From NCBI RefSeq assembly GCF_001941445.1, contig NZ_CP009245.1, positions 2,441,992 to 2,505,991 of the forward strand: 64,000 nucleotides of DNA, given 5' to 3'. The position numbers and the translations under genes are program-made. Below, piece after piece: positions 32,224 to 40,959 of this stretch. The notes under the pieces are model-generated. The model did not search any database and was not told the DNA's origin. It worked only from the letters and a program-made list of their open reading frames with translations. The stretch's first letter is position 1. Each line of letters opens with the position of its first letter. This DNA is from Corynebacterium aquilae DSM 44791. Its GTDB lineage: Bacteria > Actinomycetota > Actinomycetes > Mycobacteriales > Mycobacteriaceae.

Positions 32224-33957
32224 TTATGGGCGCGGAATATTACGCAGGTTCGACTTCGCCAGCTCATACATGCGGCCCACCCCACCATCGAACACAGTGC
32301 GGGTAGCGGCCTTAGTAAAGCCCAACATCTGCTCAATGGTGATCGCCGGCGGAATCGACAAGGCATTCGGGTCGGTCACCACATCGATGAGCACCGGGCC
32401 CGGCTGCGCCAAGGCTGCCGCCAGGTCCTGCTCAATCCGCTTCGGATCCTCAATACGGATGTGCGGAATACCGCAGCCCTGGGCAATCGCCGCGAAATTC
32501 ACCTGCTCATGATCGGTCTGGAACTCCGGCAAGCCCTCCACCAGCATCTCCAGCTTCACCATGCCCAAAGAGCTGTTGTTGAAGACCACAATCTTGATCG
32601 GCAACTCATGCAGCTTCACGGTGAGCAACTCCCCCATCAGCATGCCCAAGCCACCATCGCCACACATCGCAATGACCGGACGCTCGCGATCCTGGGCCTG
32701 CGCACCAATCGCCATCGGCAAAGAGTTCGCCATCGTGCCGTGGCGGAAGGAACCAATCAGCTCACGCTGACCGGTGGGGTTATTGATATAACGGGCAGCC
32801 CACACATTGCACATGCCGGTATCCACCGTAAACACCGCATTATCAGGGGCCAGCCGGTCGAGAATGTCAGCAAAGTACTCCGGGTGAATCGGGGTGTGGT
32901 TCTCCACGCCGGAGGTATAAGCCTCAATCACATGGCGCAGCTTCTTCTCGTGCTCTTTGAGCATCTTGTCTAGGAAGCTGCGATCGGTCTTTTCCTCCAC
33001 GCTGGGCAGGATGTTGGCAATGGTGGCAGCAACATCACCGACCACCGGGTAATGCACGGTGGTGCGGCGACCAATGTGGGAACCATCAATATCGACCTGG
33101 GCGACGTTCTTCGTCGGCAGGAAGGAGTTGTAGGGGAAATCGGTGCCCAACATGATCAGCAGGTCCGCCTCAAAGCAGGCGTCGTGGCAGGCACCATAAC
33201 CCAACAGGCCACTCATGCCCACATCAAAGGGGTTGTCGTGCTGGATGTACATCTTGCCGCCAAGCGCGTGGCCGATAGGAGACTTGATCTTCTCCGCCAG
33301 GGCCAACACCTCATCGCGGGCGTTTTCACAGCCGGCGCCACAAAACAGGGTGACGGTCTTGGCCTCGTTAATGGCCTTTGCCAGGGCAGCTGCCTCCTCC
33401 GGGTGGGGGAAGACAATCGGCTGGCGGGTGGCCAGCGTGGAGTTCAGCACCGTGCCTTCCTCTGCGTCCTGCATGGTGAGGTCGCCCGGCAAAACGATGA
33501 CGGACACGCCCTTGCCGGCCATGGTGGACTGCAAAGCGTGGTGCAGGATGGTCGCACCCTGCTCCGGGGAGTTCACCAGCTCGCAGTAGCCGGAGCACTC
33601 CTGGAAAATCTGGGTGGGGTGGGTCTCCTGGAAGAAGGTCGACCCGATCTGCACACTCGGAATGTGGGAAGCAATAGCCAGCACCTTGGCACCGTTGCGG
33701 TGGCCGTCATACAGGCCCTGAATCAAGTGGGTATTGCCCGGGCCACAAGAGCCCGCGCACACCGCCAGCTCGCCGGTAATCAGGGATTCGGCCTCGGCGG
33801 CGAAAGCTGCGGCTTCCTCGTTACGGACATGCACCCACTCAATCGAGGAGGTACGCACCGCATCAACGATGGGGTTCAAGGAGTCGCCGACGAGTCCATA
33901 GATGCGCTTGACGCCCTGTGCCTCAAGCGTCTTGACGATTTGTTCTGCAAACTTCAT
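32224..33957 (-). CDS. pqo: Pyruvate:quinone oxidoreductase (pyruvate dehydrogenase, quinone)
   Basis: 577 residues. A TPP enzyme with N-terminal PYR domain (RIYGLVGDSLNPIVDAVR; catalytic Glu in VRNEEAAAFAAEA near residue 50), a central FAD domain, and a C-terminal PP domain with the TPP/Mg motif MCGDGGLGMLMGELLTV ... FNNSS near residues 430-460. The last ~20 residues (FDGGVGRMYELAKSNLRNIP) correspond to the lipid-binding tail of PoxB-type enzymes. It oxidises pyruvate to acetate and CO2 at the membrane, passing electrons to menaquinone. Acetolactate synthase is a less likely alternative, because the sequence start and tail are Pqo-like. It is a single-gene unit. Confidence 0.93.
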   Translation of the reverse strand: MKFAEQIVKTLEAQGVKRIYGLVGDSLNPIVDAVRTSSIEWVHVRNEEAAAFAAEAESLITGELAVCAGSCGPGNTHLIQGLYDGHRNGAKVLAIASHIPSVQIGSTFFQETHPTQIFQECSGYCELVNSPEQGATILHHALQSTMAGKGVSVIVLPGDLTMQDAEEGTVLNSTLATRQPIVFPHPEEAAALAKAINEAKTVTLFCGAGCENARDEVLALAEKIKSPIGHALGGKMYIQHDNPFDVGMSGLLGYGACHDACFEADLLIMLGTDFPYNSFLPTKNVAQVDIDGSHIGRRTTVHYPVVGDVAATIANILPSVEEKTDRSFLDKMLKEHEKKLRHVIEAYTSGVENHTPIHPEYFADILDRLAPDNAVFTVDTGMCNVWAARYINNPTGQRELIGSFRHGTMANSLPMAIGAQAQDRERPVIAMCGDGGLGMLMGELLTVKLHELPIKIVVFNNSSLGMVKLEMLVEGLPEFQTDHEQVNFAAIAQGCGIPHIRIEDPKRIEQDLAAALAQPGPVLIDVVTDPNALSIPPAITIEQMLGFTKAATRTVFDGGVGRMYELAKSNLRNIPRP

Positions 33958-34423
33958 GATTGCGTGTCACCTTCTTGCGCACCCGAGGGCCGCGGGCACA
34001 GCGCGATTGGTGCGCGGACGTGTGCTTGAGGCGGGGTGCACTGACTATTGATACATCTCTAGACCCACACATCATGTAGGCCTCTGCTATCAGTTGTACG
34101 CCTTAAAAAGCGAAAACGTATCAGCCCGCTTATTTGCGCACGTCAAACCGCCCCACGCACCCCCATATAAAAGCCACACAATGCATTAATGGTCGTCCGC
34201 AAGCTGACACAAGACGATGCAAGCATCACTCCGATCAGCACCCCTAAGCCAAGCAAGAGTCAGTTCACGAACACCAGCACACAAAGCCTCAACCCAGCAA
34301 AAAATTCGCCCCCGTTGTAGAACCGAACCCCCAAAGCGTGGCCTCACCACGACACTCATTGCGCGAAAAAACAGCGGCCCAATACACCGACCTGGACCGA
34401 TCGCAGCACCCCAGAAAATAGAA
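33958..34423. other. Intergenic region between pqo and tRNA-Thr
   Basis: 466 bases. The first ~150 should hold the pqo promoter. The rest has low coding character and short open frames on both strands without ribosome sites. I see no RNA gene or repeat here apart from the tRNA terminator that begins at 34424. Confidence 0.5.
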
Positions 34424-34462
34424 ATGTAGCGCGACATTGTCTGGAACAATGTCGCGCTACAT
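34424..34462 (-). terminator. Terminator of tRNA-Thr
   Basis: A perfect 17-bp stem (ATGTAGCGCGACATTGT and its complement) with a 5-nt loop, starting 8 nt past the tRNA 3' end. It is followed on the minus strand by TTTCTATTTTCT. Confidence 0.92.
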
Positions 34463-34470
34463 GACAAAAG

Positions 34471-34543
34471 AGCTGAAGATGGGACTCGAACCCACAACCT
34501 ACGGTTTACAAGACCGTTGCGCTACCAATTGCGCCACTCCAGC
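34471..34543 (-). tRNA. tRNA-Thr (anticodon TGT)
   Basis: 73 nt folding as a cloverleaf. Acceptor stem GCTGGAG/CTTCAGC (one G-T pair), anticodon arm ACGGT-CTTGTAA-ACCGT with anticodon TGT reading ACA/ACG, and a T arm with GTTCGAG. CCA is not encoded. It is followed by a strong terminator, so it is transcribed alone. Confidence 0.95.
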
Positions 34544-34861
34544 AACACCAACAAAAACGACAGCACAGCATCAGTGCGCGCCACCGCCTGCGGGCACTCA
34601 TACCATAGCGCATAAGCCACCCGAGGTGAGAAAAACCAGGCTAAAAACGCCACCCAACCCACCTCGCGCACCTTGGCCACTTTCGCGCCACCCCCACCCT
34701 TGAGCACGCCAGCTGCGCGAGCACCAGGCGGGCCTTTCCTGGGGGATTTTTGCGGGATAAAAACATGCGCCGGCCAAGGCTTTTGAGCCGGTGGTCCGGC
34801 GTGTAGGATTGCGACGAGTTTTGCCCGCACGCACCGAGAAGATCGAGTCAAAGAAGCCGAC
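34544..34861. other. Divergent promoter region of tRNA-Thr and thrE
   Basis: 318 bases separating the tRNA (minus) from thrE (plus). The part beside thrE is followed by a GTG start; AGAAG lies upstream of it. No other gene or clear operator was seen. Confidence 0.4.
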
Positions 34862-36271
34862 GTGTTTAGCCGATTTAAAGAGTATCTGACCGGCGGTAAT
34901 GCCGCGACGATCGACGTCGTCAAGGCTGCGCCGCCGCCCAGCCCCCTGGCCCCCATTGACCTGACCGATCCGGTCCAGGTCTCCGGTGTGATGGATCTAG
35001 CAACCCGCATCGGCGACATTCTGTTGTCTTCCGGCACCGGCAATAACGACGCCAAGGCACAGATCAAAGCGGTCGCCAGCGCCTACGGCCTGCACTACTG
35101 CCACGTCGACATCACGCTGAACACCATCACGATCTTCACCCATATTGGGCAGGAAAAGCGTCCCGTGAGCGCGTTCCGCGTGGTGCGGCGCCTGTCGATC
35201 GATTTCTCCAAGCTCAGTGAGGTCGACCGGCTGATTCGTTCCATTCAGGCGGGCGTGACCCCACCAGATGTCGCGGAGCGCGCCCTGGATGACCTGATGG
35301 CTTCTCCCCCACCGTTTGGCATGCGCACTTCCTTGTTCGGCTGGGCGCTGCTGGCCGGCGCGGTTGCCGTGCTGCTGGGCGGTGGCGCGATCGTGTCGAT
35401 CATTTCTTTCTTTTCGGCGATCGTGATCATGGGCGGTTCCGCCTGGCTCGACAGCCGTGGCCTGCCGCCGTTCTTCCAGAACATCTATGGAGGCTTCATC
35501 GCCACCGTGCCCGCCGCCATCACCTACCGCTGGGCGATGCAATCCGGTGTTGATCTGGCACCCGGCCAAATCATCGCTTCCGGGATCGTGGTGATGCTGG
35601 CAGGTTTGACGCTGGTGCAAGCGATCCAGGACGGCATCACCGGCGCGCCGGTGACGGCGAGTGCCCGCTTCTTTGAAACCATCATGATGACCGGCGGCAT
35701 TGTCGCCGGTGTTGGTATCGGCATTGAGGCCTCCGCTGCCCTTGGAATTACTCTGCCGGTGTACGAGTCGACTTCCAGCATTGGGTTTTCCTCCGCCGGC
35801 GTGAAGGTCATTTCCGGGGCGCTAGCCTCGGCCGGGTTTGCCATAGCCTGCTATTCGGAATGGGGCTCGGTGATCATTTCCGGCATCACTGCGGGTGCTG
35901 GTTCTTTCATCTATTACTTCGTGCTCATGCCTTTCGGGGTGGGCCCGGTTGTTGGTATCGGTATCGCCGCCACTGTTATCGGCCTGGCCGGTGGCTTGCT
36001 AGCCCGCCGATTCCAGATCCCGCCGTTGATTACCGCGGTGGCGGGCATTACCCCCCTGCTTCCCGGTTTGGCGATTTATCGTGGCATGTACGCGATGATG
36101 CACGACCAAATGCTGGTCAGCTACAAGCTGCTGGTGGTGGCGCTTGGTACCGCCTCCGCGCTGGCTGCGGGCGTGGTGCTGGGCGAATGGGTGGCCCGGA
36201 AGCTGCGCCGCCCGCCGTCATTTAATCCCTACCGCCGGTTGCGCCGTCGTAAGAAGTCCGCCTTCGCTTAA
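34862..36271 (+). CDS. thrE: Threonine/serine exporter ThrE
   Basis: 469 residues from a GTG at 34862. The cytosolic N-terminal domain (about 1-160) shows the DUF1212 features VMDLATRIGDILLSSGTGNNDAKAQI and RRLSIDFSKLSEVDRL. About ten membrane helices follow, and a basic tail (RKLRRPPSFNPYRRLRRRKK) ends the protein. In C. glutamicum ThrE exports L-threonine and L-serine driven by the proton gradient. Length and layout match that one-chain exporter (fusion of the two ThrE domains). The neighbouring tRNA-Thr is probably coincidental. Confidence 0.93.
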   Translation: MFSRFKEYLTGGNAATIDVVKAAPPPSPLAPIDLTDPVQVSGVMDLATRIGDILLSSGTGNNDAKAQIKAVASAYGLHYCHVDITLNTITIFTHIGQEKRPVSAFRVVRRLSIDFSKLSEVDRLIRSIQAGVTPPDVAERALDDLMASPPPFGMRTSLFGWALLAGAVAVLLGGGAIVSIISFFSAIVIMGGSAWLDSRGLPPFFQNIYGGFIATVPAAITYRWAMQSGVDLAPGQIIASGIVVMLAGLTLVQAIQDGITGAPVTASARFFETIMMTGGIVAGVGIGIEASAALGITLPVYESTSSIGFSSAGVKVISGALASAGFAIACYSEWGSVIISGITAGAGSFIYYFVLMPFGVGPVVGIGIAATVIGLAGGLLARRFQIPPLITAVAGITPLLPGLAIYRGMYAMMHDQMLVSYKLLVVALGTASALAAGVVLGEWVARKLRRPPSFNPYRRLRRRKKSAFA

Positions 36272-36483
36272 GAAAAAACTGCCTGCCCGCCCGGCTTTCA
36301 CCGCTTTCAGGGCGGCGGACCCACCTGGTGGGCGCATTCCAGTGGCGTGTGGGTTAAACTTGGTCAGTTAACACGCGCCCCCTTTTTAGACGGTGCGCAA
36401 CGCGAAAAGTCTTTTCCACTGACAATCGGCACATCATTTTCCCCGCGCTGGGGTGTGCCGGTGCTGATGCTCTAGGAGTGAGT

Positions 36484-36852
36484 GTGCCCCCTAAGGTCAC
36501 GGATACCCGAAACAATCCCGCCGAGTCTTTGCACGCGGTCGCTGAGGAGACCGCCGCTGCTGCGCGCCGCATTGTGGCCACCTACTCTGATGATTTCTTC
36601 GACTTCGCGACCCTGGCGTGCATGCTGGGCGTTGAGCTAAAGGATCTGCGCTACGCGCCGATCGCCGCCGAGCACGCTGAGGCTGAGGCTGCGAAGAAGA
36701 CCACCAAGAAGGCCACGAAGAAGGCGGCTAAGAAGGCCACCAAGAAGACGACCAAGAAGGCCGCGAAAAAGACGACGAAGAAGGCGGCCAAGAAGGCCAC
36801 CAAGAAGACGACGAAGAAAGCCACCAAGAAGGCCACGAAGAAGGCCGATTAA
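36484..36852 (+). CDS. Lys/Ala/Thr-rich histone H1-like protein
   Basis: 122 residues from the GTG at 36484, which has AGGAG 5 nt upstream; the GTG at 36478 overlaps that site. Residues 1-62 form a short helical domain with conserved-looking ATYSDDFFDFATLACMLGVE. Residues ~68-121 are an almost pure KKATKK/KKAAKK/KKTTKK repeat, about 27 Lys with no Arg, like eukaryotic H1 tails and the tails of mycobacterial HupB and Hns. DNA or RNA compaction is therefore a fair guess. The stop is 1 nt before the otsA GTG, so the two are probably coupled. The DNA is a near-repetitive AAG-rich tract that could change length by slippage. Confidence 0.8.
   Translation: MPPKVTDTRNNPAESLHAVAEETAAAARRIVATYSDDFFDFATLACMLGVELKDLRYAPIAAEHAEAEAAKKTTKKATKKAAKKATKKTTKKAAKKTTKKAAKKATKKTTKKATKKATKKAD
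36683..36849 (+). repeat. AAG-rich low-complexity tract (Lys-rich tail)
   Basis: About 55 codons made of repeated units such as AAGAAG-ACC/GCC, coding the KKxTKK tail of the histone-like protein. The high similarity of neighbouring units makes repeat-number changes between strains likely. Confidence 0.75.
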
Positions 36853-36853
36853 G

Positions 36854-38272
36854 GTGGGTGCGCACGCGCACGACTTTGTCGTGGTTGCCAATCGCTTGCC
36901 GGTGGATGTGTCCACCGCCGCCGATGGCACCACAACCGTCACCCCCAGCCCCGGCGGGCTGGTCACCGCGCTGAAACCGGTGCTGGAAAAGCAGCGCGGC
37001 TGCTGGGTGGGTTGGCCCGGAACCATTGGGGAGATTCCGGAAGACTTTGCCAGCCCCGGCGATATTCACCTGCACCCGGTGGCCCTGAACCAGCAAGAAT
37101 TCGAAGAATTCTATGAGGGTTTTTCCAACGCCACCCTGTGGCCGCTGTACCACGACCTGATCGTCACCCCCGTCTACAACTCCGACTGGTGGGAAAGCTA
37201 CCGGGAAGTCAACCACGCCTTCGCGCGGGCAGCCGCAGAAGTCGCCGCCGAAGGGGCCGTGGTGTGGGTTCAGGACTACCAGCTGCAACTAGTGCCCAGC
37301 ATCCTGAAACTGCTCCGCCCCGACGTCACCGTCGGCTTTTTCCTCCACATCCCATTCCCCTCACCGGAGCTGTTCCGCCAGCTGCCATGGCGGGAGGAAA
37401 TCCTGCGCGGCATCTGCGGCGCCGACCTGATCGGCTGCCACGTCCCCACCTCCGCCACCAATCTTTTGCAATCGGCCCGCACCTCCGAATCAGTCGACAG
37501 TGTTGAGCTGATCGACCACACCAGCGTGCGGGAACCCCTAGGCCACATCATCACCACCACGGGCCGACGCATCGACGTTGGGGCATTTCCCATCAGTATC
37601 GATTCCCACAGCCTCAAGCAGGCCGCCGCCGAAGCCCCCACCCTGCCGGATCTGCCCGGCGCGCCCCAAATCGTGTTGGGGGTGGATCGGCTGGACTACA
37701 CCAAGGGCATTTTGCAGCGGCTGAATGTGTTTGAGGAACTGTATGCGGCCGGCGCGATTGAGAACACGGTGTTTGTGCAGATTGCGACCCCTTCGCGGGA
37801 GCGTATCGACAATTATCGGGCAACCCGCGCCCAGGTGGAGCAGGCGGTGGGCCGGATCAATGGGCTCTATGGGCAGGTGGGGGCGCCGGTGGTGCATTAT
37901 TTGCACCGGAATTTGAGCCGCCAGGAGTTGTTGTCGTTTTATAACGCGGCGGATGTCATGCTGGTGACTCCGTATAAGGACGGCATGAATTTGGTGGCTA
38001 AGGAGTATGTTGCTTGCCACGGTGATGGCAGTGGCGCGTTGGTGTTGAGTGAGTTTGCGGGTGCGGCGGAGGAGTTGACGCGGGCGTATTTGTGTAACCC
38101 TTATGACGTTGAGTCGATAAAGGCGCAGCTGGTTGCGGCGTTGAAGGCGGTGGCTGATGGTGCGGCGCGTGGCCGGATGTTGGATATGCATTCCCAGGTG
38201 ATTGCTTGCGATGTCGCGTTGTGGGCGGAGTCTTTCCTGGCGTGTTTGAAAAACGCCGCGACCCGCACCTAA
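36854..38272 (+). CDS. otsA: Trehalose-6-phosphate synthase
   Basis: 472 residues from a GTG at 36854. A GT20 enzyme: VVVANRLPVD at the N-terminus, WVGWPGTIGE (sugar-nucleotide region), VWVQDYQLQLVPSILK, FFLHIPFPSPELFRQLPWR, VDRLDYTKGILQR (acceptor Arg/Lys), and DGMNLVAKEYVAC near 380. It makes trehalose-6-phosphate from glucose-6-phosphate and UDP- or ADP-glucose; trehalose is a stress solute and the carrier sugar for mycolates. otsB lies downstream with a small lipoprotein gene between them. Confidence 0.96.
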   Translation: MGAHAHDFVVVANRLPVDVSTAADGTTTVTPSPGGLVTALKPVLEKQRGCWVGWPGTIGEIPEDFASPGDIHLHPVALNQQEFEEFYEGFSNATLWPLYHDLIVTPVYNSDWWESYREVNHAFARAAAEVAAEGAVVWVQDYQLQLVPSILKLLRPDVTVGFFLHIPFPSPELFRQLPWREEILRGICGADLIGCHVPTSATNLLQSARTSESVDSVELIDHTSVREPLGHIITTTGRRIDVGAFPISIDSHSLKQAAAEAPTLPDLPGAPQIVLGVDRLDYTKGILQRLNVFEELYAAGAIENTVFVQIATPSRERIDNYRATRAQVEQAVGRINGLYGQVGAPVVHYLHRNLSRQELLSFYNAADVMLVTPYKDGMNLVAKEYVACHGDGSGALVLSEFAGAAEELTRAYLCNPYDVESIKAQLVAALKAVADGAARGRMLDMHSQVIACDVALWAESFLACLKNAATRT

Positions 38273-38364
38273 CCCGGGCGCATGGCTGCCGGTGGCGCGC
38301 TAATGTGATGTGAGTAGTGTTCGGTGCCTGCGCCCTGTTTTTTCTTCAAGGAGTTTTGCCTACG

Positions 38365-38850
38365 ATGTTTCCCCGCTTTTTCGCCCGCCGCGCGATGGGC
38401 GCCGTAGTGACGCTGTGTGGGGTGACGCTTGTGGGCTGCAGTTCGGATGCCCCCATTGAGGATGTGACCTGGCAGATCACCAATATTTATCAGCAGGGTT
38501 ATCCCAGTGATGTGCCGGATGATGTGGCGGTCGCGCCGCGGATTATTTTTGGCTACACCAGTGTGGTGGGCGATACGGGGTGTGCGCCTTTCCACGCCCA
38601 TATTGAGTACACCACTGATGATGGCACCAAGGTGGAGCCCTTATCGGCGACGAAGGCGCGGTTTAGTGATGTGCGGGTTGATGATGTTCGCCAGGGCTGT
38701 ATTGGGCGGGAGGCTTTCGTCCATGATTCTTTGGTGTCTTTGTTGCCGCATGAGTTCAGCATTGATCGGCAGCCCGGCAAGCTGTTGCTGACCCAGACTG
38801 GGCCGGTGGTGGATGCCCCGGCGTTGTTGCTGATTAGTGAGCAGTCATGA
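38365..38850 (+). CDS. Lipoprotein of unknown function between otsA and otsB
   Basis: 161 residues from the ATG at 38365 with AAGGAG upstream. It begins MFPRFFARRAMGAVVTLCGV and has a lipobox LVGC (Cys at about 25), so it is predicted to be exported and lipid-anchored. Two later Cys residues (DTGCAPF and RQGCIGREAF) may form a disulfide. No known domain was recognised. Its stop overlaps the otsB start (ATGA), so it is tied to trehalose synthesis at least by translation. A similar gene lies between otsA and otsB in C. glutamicum, from what I recall of that locus. Confidence 0.8.
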   Translation: MFPRFFARRAMGAVVTLCGVTLVGCSSDAPIEDVTWQITNIYQQGYPSDVPDDVAVAPRIIFGYTSVVGDTGCAPFHAHIEYTTDDGTKVEPLSATKARFSDVRVDDVRQGCIGREAFVHDSLVSLLPHEFSIDRQPGKLLLTQTGPVVDAPALLLISEQS

Positions 38851-39626
38851 CGATCCCCCCGGTGGCGATTGAGGATCCTTCGGCTTGGGCGCAGCTGCCG
38901 GCGCTGAAGGAGTTGTGCGCGGCCGATGAGGTGCTTATCGTCAGTGATTTTGATGGCACCTTGGCGCAGTTCAGTACTGATCCTGACTGTGTGCCGGTGA
39001 ATCGGCGGGCGGTGGATGCGCTGGTTCGGTTGGCGCAGTTGCCTGCCACTAAGGTGGTGGTGTTGTCGGGGCGTGATTATGCGGGGCTAAAGCGGGTGTC
39101 GGGTTTGGGTGCGCCGGTGGAGTTGGTGGGTTCCCATGGGGCGGAGTCAGCGGAGGGTTTCCCGCCGCTTAAACCGGCGCAGCAGCGTCTGCTTGATGAG
39201 GTTGGTGTTCGCCTGCGCCAGCTGTGCGCGTCCTATCCCGGGGCGTGGGTGGAGGATAAGCCTTTGCACCGGGTGTTGCACATGCGGGCGGTTGAGGATG
39301 CGGCTGCGGCTGCGCAGTTGGCTGCTGCCGCCCGGCAGGTGGGTGCGGGTCTGCACCTGGGTGAGGGCAAGTGCGTGTTGGAGTTTTCTGCTACCGCCAT
39401 CACGAAGGGCACCTGGGTGGAGGAGCATCGGGGCGGGCGTCGGGTGTTGTATGTGGGTGATGATGTCACCGATGAGAATGCGTTGCGGGTGTTGGCGCCG
39501 GGTGATGTTGGGGTGAAGGTTGGTGCGGGGGATTCGGTGGCGGATTTTCGGGTCCCGGATGTGGATGCTGTCGCCGAGCTATTGCATGCGTGCTTGTCGA
39601 TGCGTGCGGCGTGGTGTGCGGCGTGA
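38847..39626 (+). CDS. otsB: Trehalose-6-phosphate phosphatase
   Basis: 259 residues. A HAD-family phosphatase: motif I DFDGTLAQ (both Asp residues) near residue 35, motif II VVLSGRDY near 70, GSHGAE around 95, and motif IV VGDDVTDENALRVL near 205. It dephosphorylates trehalose-6-phosphate from OtsA. Last gene of the histone-like/otsA/lipoprotein/otsB run. Confidence 0.95.
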   Translation: MTIPPVAIEDPSAWAQLPALKELCAADEVLIVSDFDGTLAQFSTDPDCVPVNRRAVDALVRLAQLPATKVVVLSGRDYAGLKRVSGLGAPVELVGSHGAESAEGFPPLKPAQQRLLDEVGVRLRQLCASYPGAWVEDKPLHRVLHMRAVEDAAAAAQLAAAARQVGAGLHLGEGKCVLEFSATAITKGTWVEEHRGGRRVLYVGDDVTDENALRVLAPGDVGVKVGAGDSVADFRVPDVDAVAELLHACLSMRAAWCAA

Positions 39627-39660
39627 GGGAGGCCTCCTAGCTGCGCCTTTAGTGAAACTT

Positions 39661-39689
39661 GTTGAAAATGCGGGGGTTGCATTTTCAAC
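39661..39689. promoter_or_regulatory. Inverted repeat upstream of znuA-like gene: possible Zur operator and/or otsB terminator
   Basis: GTTGAAAATGC and GCATTTTCAAC are perfect 11-bp arms around a 7-nt spacer. The half-sites TGAAAAT/ATTTTCA are those of Gram-positive Zur boxes, though the spacer is longer than usual. A T-run follows (GTTTTTC), so it may instead end the otsB transcript. A TTGACA -35 hexamer lies 10 nt downstream at 39700-39705. Confidence 0.55.
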
Positions 39690-39733
39690 GTTTTTCACTT
39701 GACATTCGTTGTCGTCAAGGGTTGTCTAGGGGC

Positions 39734-40840
39734 ATGAAACTCACCCGTATGCTCGCACCGCTTTTCATCGGTGTTTTGACCCTCGCCGGCTGCTCCAGCG
39801 CCGACAACACCACCAGCTCCTCGGAGGCCGCCAGCACCACCGTGGACGGCAACAACATCACCGTTGTCGCCTCCACCCAGGTGTGGGCCGATGTCGCCAA
39901 GGAAGTCAGCCCCGACATCGACGCCACCGCCATCATCAACGGCGACGAGACCGACCCCCACTCTTTCGAGCCGACCGCCGCCGACATGGCTAAGGCGAAG
40001 GCCGCCGACATCATCGTCGTCGGCGGTGGCGGCTACGACGCGTGGCTGTACACGGCCGTGGACCAGGACAAGATCATCCACGCCCTGCCGCTGACCACCC
40101 ACGACCACGATCACGGTCACGATCACGGCGAGGAAGGCCACGATCACGACCATGACCACGGTGAGGAGGGCCACGATCACGATCACGACCACGGCGATAA
40201 GGACCATGACCACGATCATGGCGCCGCCGAGTCGGAATCCGCCGAAGCCCACGAGCATGAGCACGGCGAGGAAGGTCACGACCACGACCATGCCCACGGC
40301 GAGGAGGGTCACCACCACGACCACGACGCCGAAGCCAACGAGCACATCTGGTACGACATCGACGCCGTCGACGCCGTTGCCGAGCAGATCGCCCAGCGCG
40401 TCGCAGAGCTCGACCCGAAGGCCACCATCAACGCCGGCGCTGTCGCCGACAAGCTGGCCCCGATCCACGAAACCCTCAAGGATCTGCCCGCCATCACCGT
40501 GGCCCAGACCGAACCCATCGCGGACTACATCATCGAACAAACCCCGATGAAGGAAGCCACCCCCTCCGGCTACCGCCACGCCACCCTCAACGAGTCCGAG
40601 CCCAGCGCCGCCGACGTGGCAGCCTTCCTCAAAGCCCTCGACGATGGCAGCATCGACCTGCTGATCTACAACCCGCAGACCGCCACCGAAACCACCAAGA
40701 AACTGCGCGAAGAAGCAGAAAAGCACAACATCCCGGTGGTAGAGATCTCCGAAACCCCCGCCAAGGATCAAAACTTCTTCACCTTCTACGCCGACGAGGT
40801 AGACAACCTCGCCGCAGCTGCTAAAGCGCTGAATAAGTAA
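39734..40840 (+). CDS. znuA: Zinc/manganese ABC transporter substrate-binding lipoprotein (ZnuA-type)
   Basis: 368 residues from the ATG at 39734 (MKLTRMLAPLFIGVLTLAGC). The lipobox LAGC gives a lipid-anchored protein. It is a cluster A-I binding protein: NITVVASTQVWADVAKEV, then DETDPHSFEPTAADMAKAKA with the first metal-site His. A ~85-residue His/Asp/Glu-rich loop (about residues 115-200, repeats of HDHDHDHGEEG) follows, then HIWYDIDAVDAVAEQIA with the next His. The charged His loop marks zinc rather than manganese members of the family and is larger than in many. Permease and ATPase genes follow. Confidence 0.9.
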   Translation: MKLTRMLAPLFIGVLTLAGCSSADNTTSSSEAASTTVDGNNITVVASTQVWADVAKEVSPDIDATAIINGDETDPHSFEPTAADMAKAKAADIIVVGGGGYDAWLYTAVDQDKIIHALPLTTHDHDHGHDHGEEGHDHDHDHGEEGHDHDHDHGDKDHDHDHGAAESESAEAHEHEHGEEGHDHDHAHGEEGHHHDHDAEANEHIWYDIDAVDAVAEQIAQRVAELDPKATINAGAVADKLAPIHETLKDLPAITVAQTEPIADYIIEQTPMKEATPSGYRHATLNESEPSAADVAAFLKALDDGSIDLLIYNPQTATETTKKLREEAEKHNIPVVEISETPAKDQNFFTFYADEVDNLAAAAKALNK

Positions 40841-40880
40841 CCCAGCTTTCCCCCTTGACCTAGGGAAACACCGTGCATCA

Positions 40881-40916
40881 CCCCCTTGCCTTCCGCTCAT
40901 TGGACGGGCAAGGGGG
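40881..40916 (+). terminator. Hairpin between znuA and znuC
   Basis: CCCCCTTGCC and GGCAAGGGGG (10 bp) with a 16-nt loop, without a long T-run. Probably a partial terminator or RNA stabiliser that gives more binding protein than permease. Confidence 0.6.
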
Positions 40917-40959
40917 CTTGTCCGTGTTATCCCCCATGTAACTGATGAAGGGATTCGCG

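Noticed and set aside
34186..34497. 103-codon minus-strand frame beginning MWVRVPSSA
   Set aside because: It starts inside tRNA-Thr; this peptide is the usual translation of a tRNA T arm and is not a gene.
36683..36849. AAG-rich tandem tract as a CRISPR or minisatellite array
   Set aside because: It lacks spacers and is fully explained as the Lys-rich tail of an open, ribosome-site-preceded gene.
40100..40340. Repeated GACCACGATCAC-like units as a DNA repeat element
   Set aside because: These are codons for the His/Asp-rich metal-binding loop of the zinc-binding lipoprotein.
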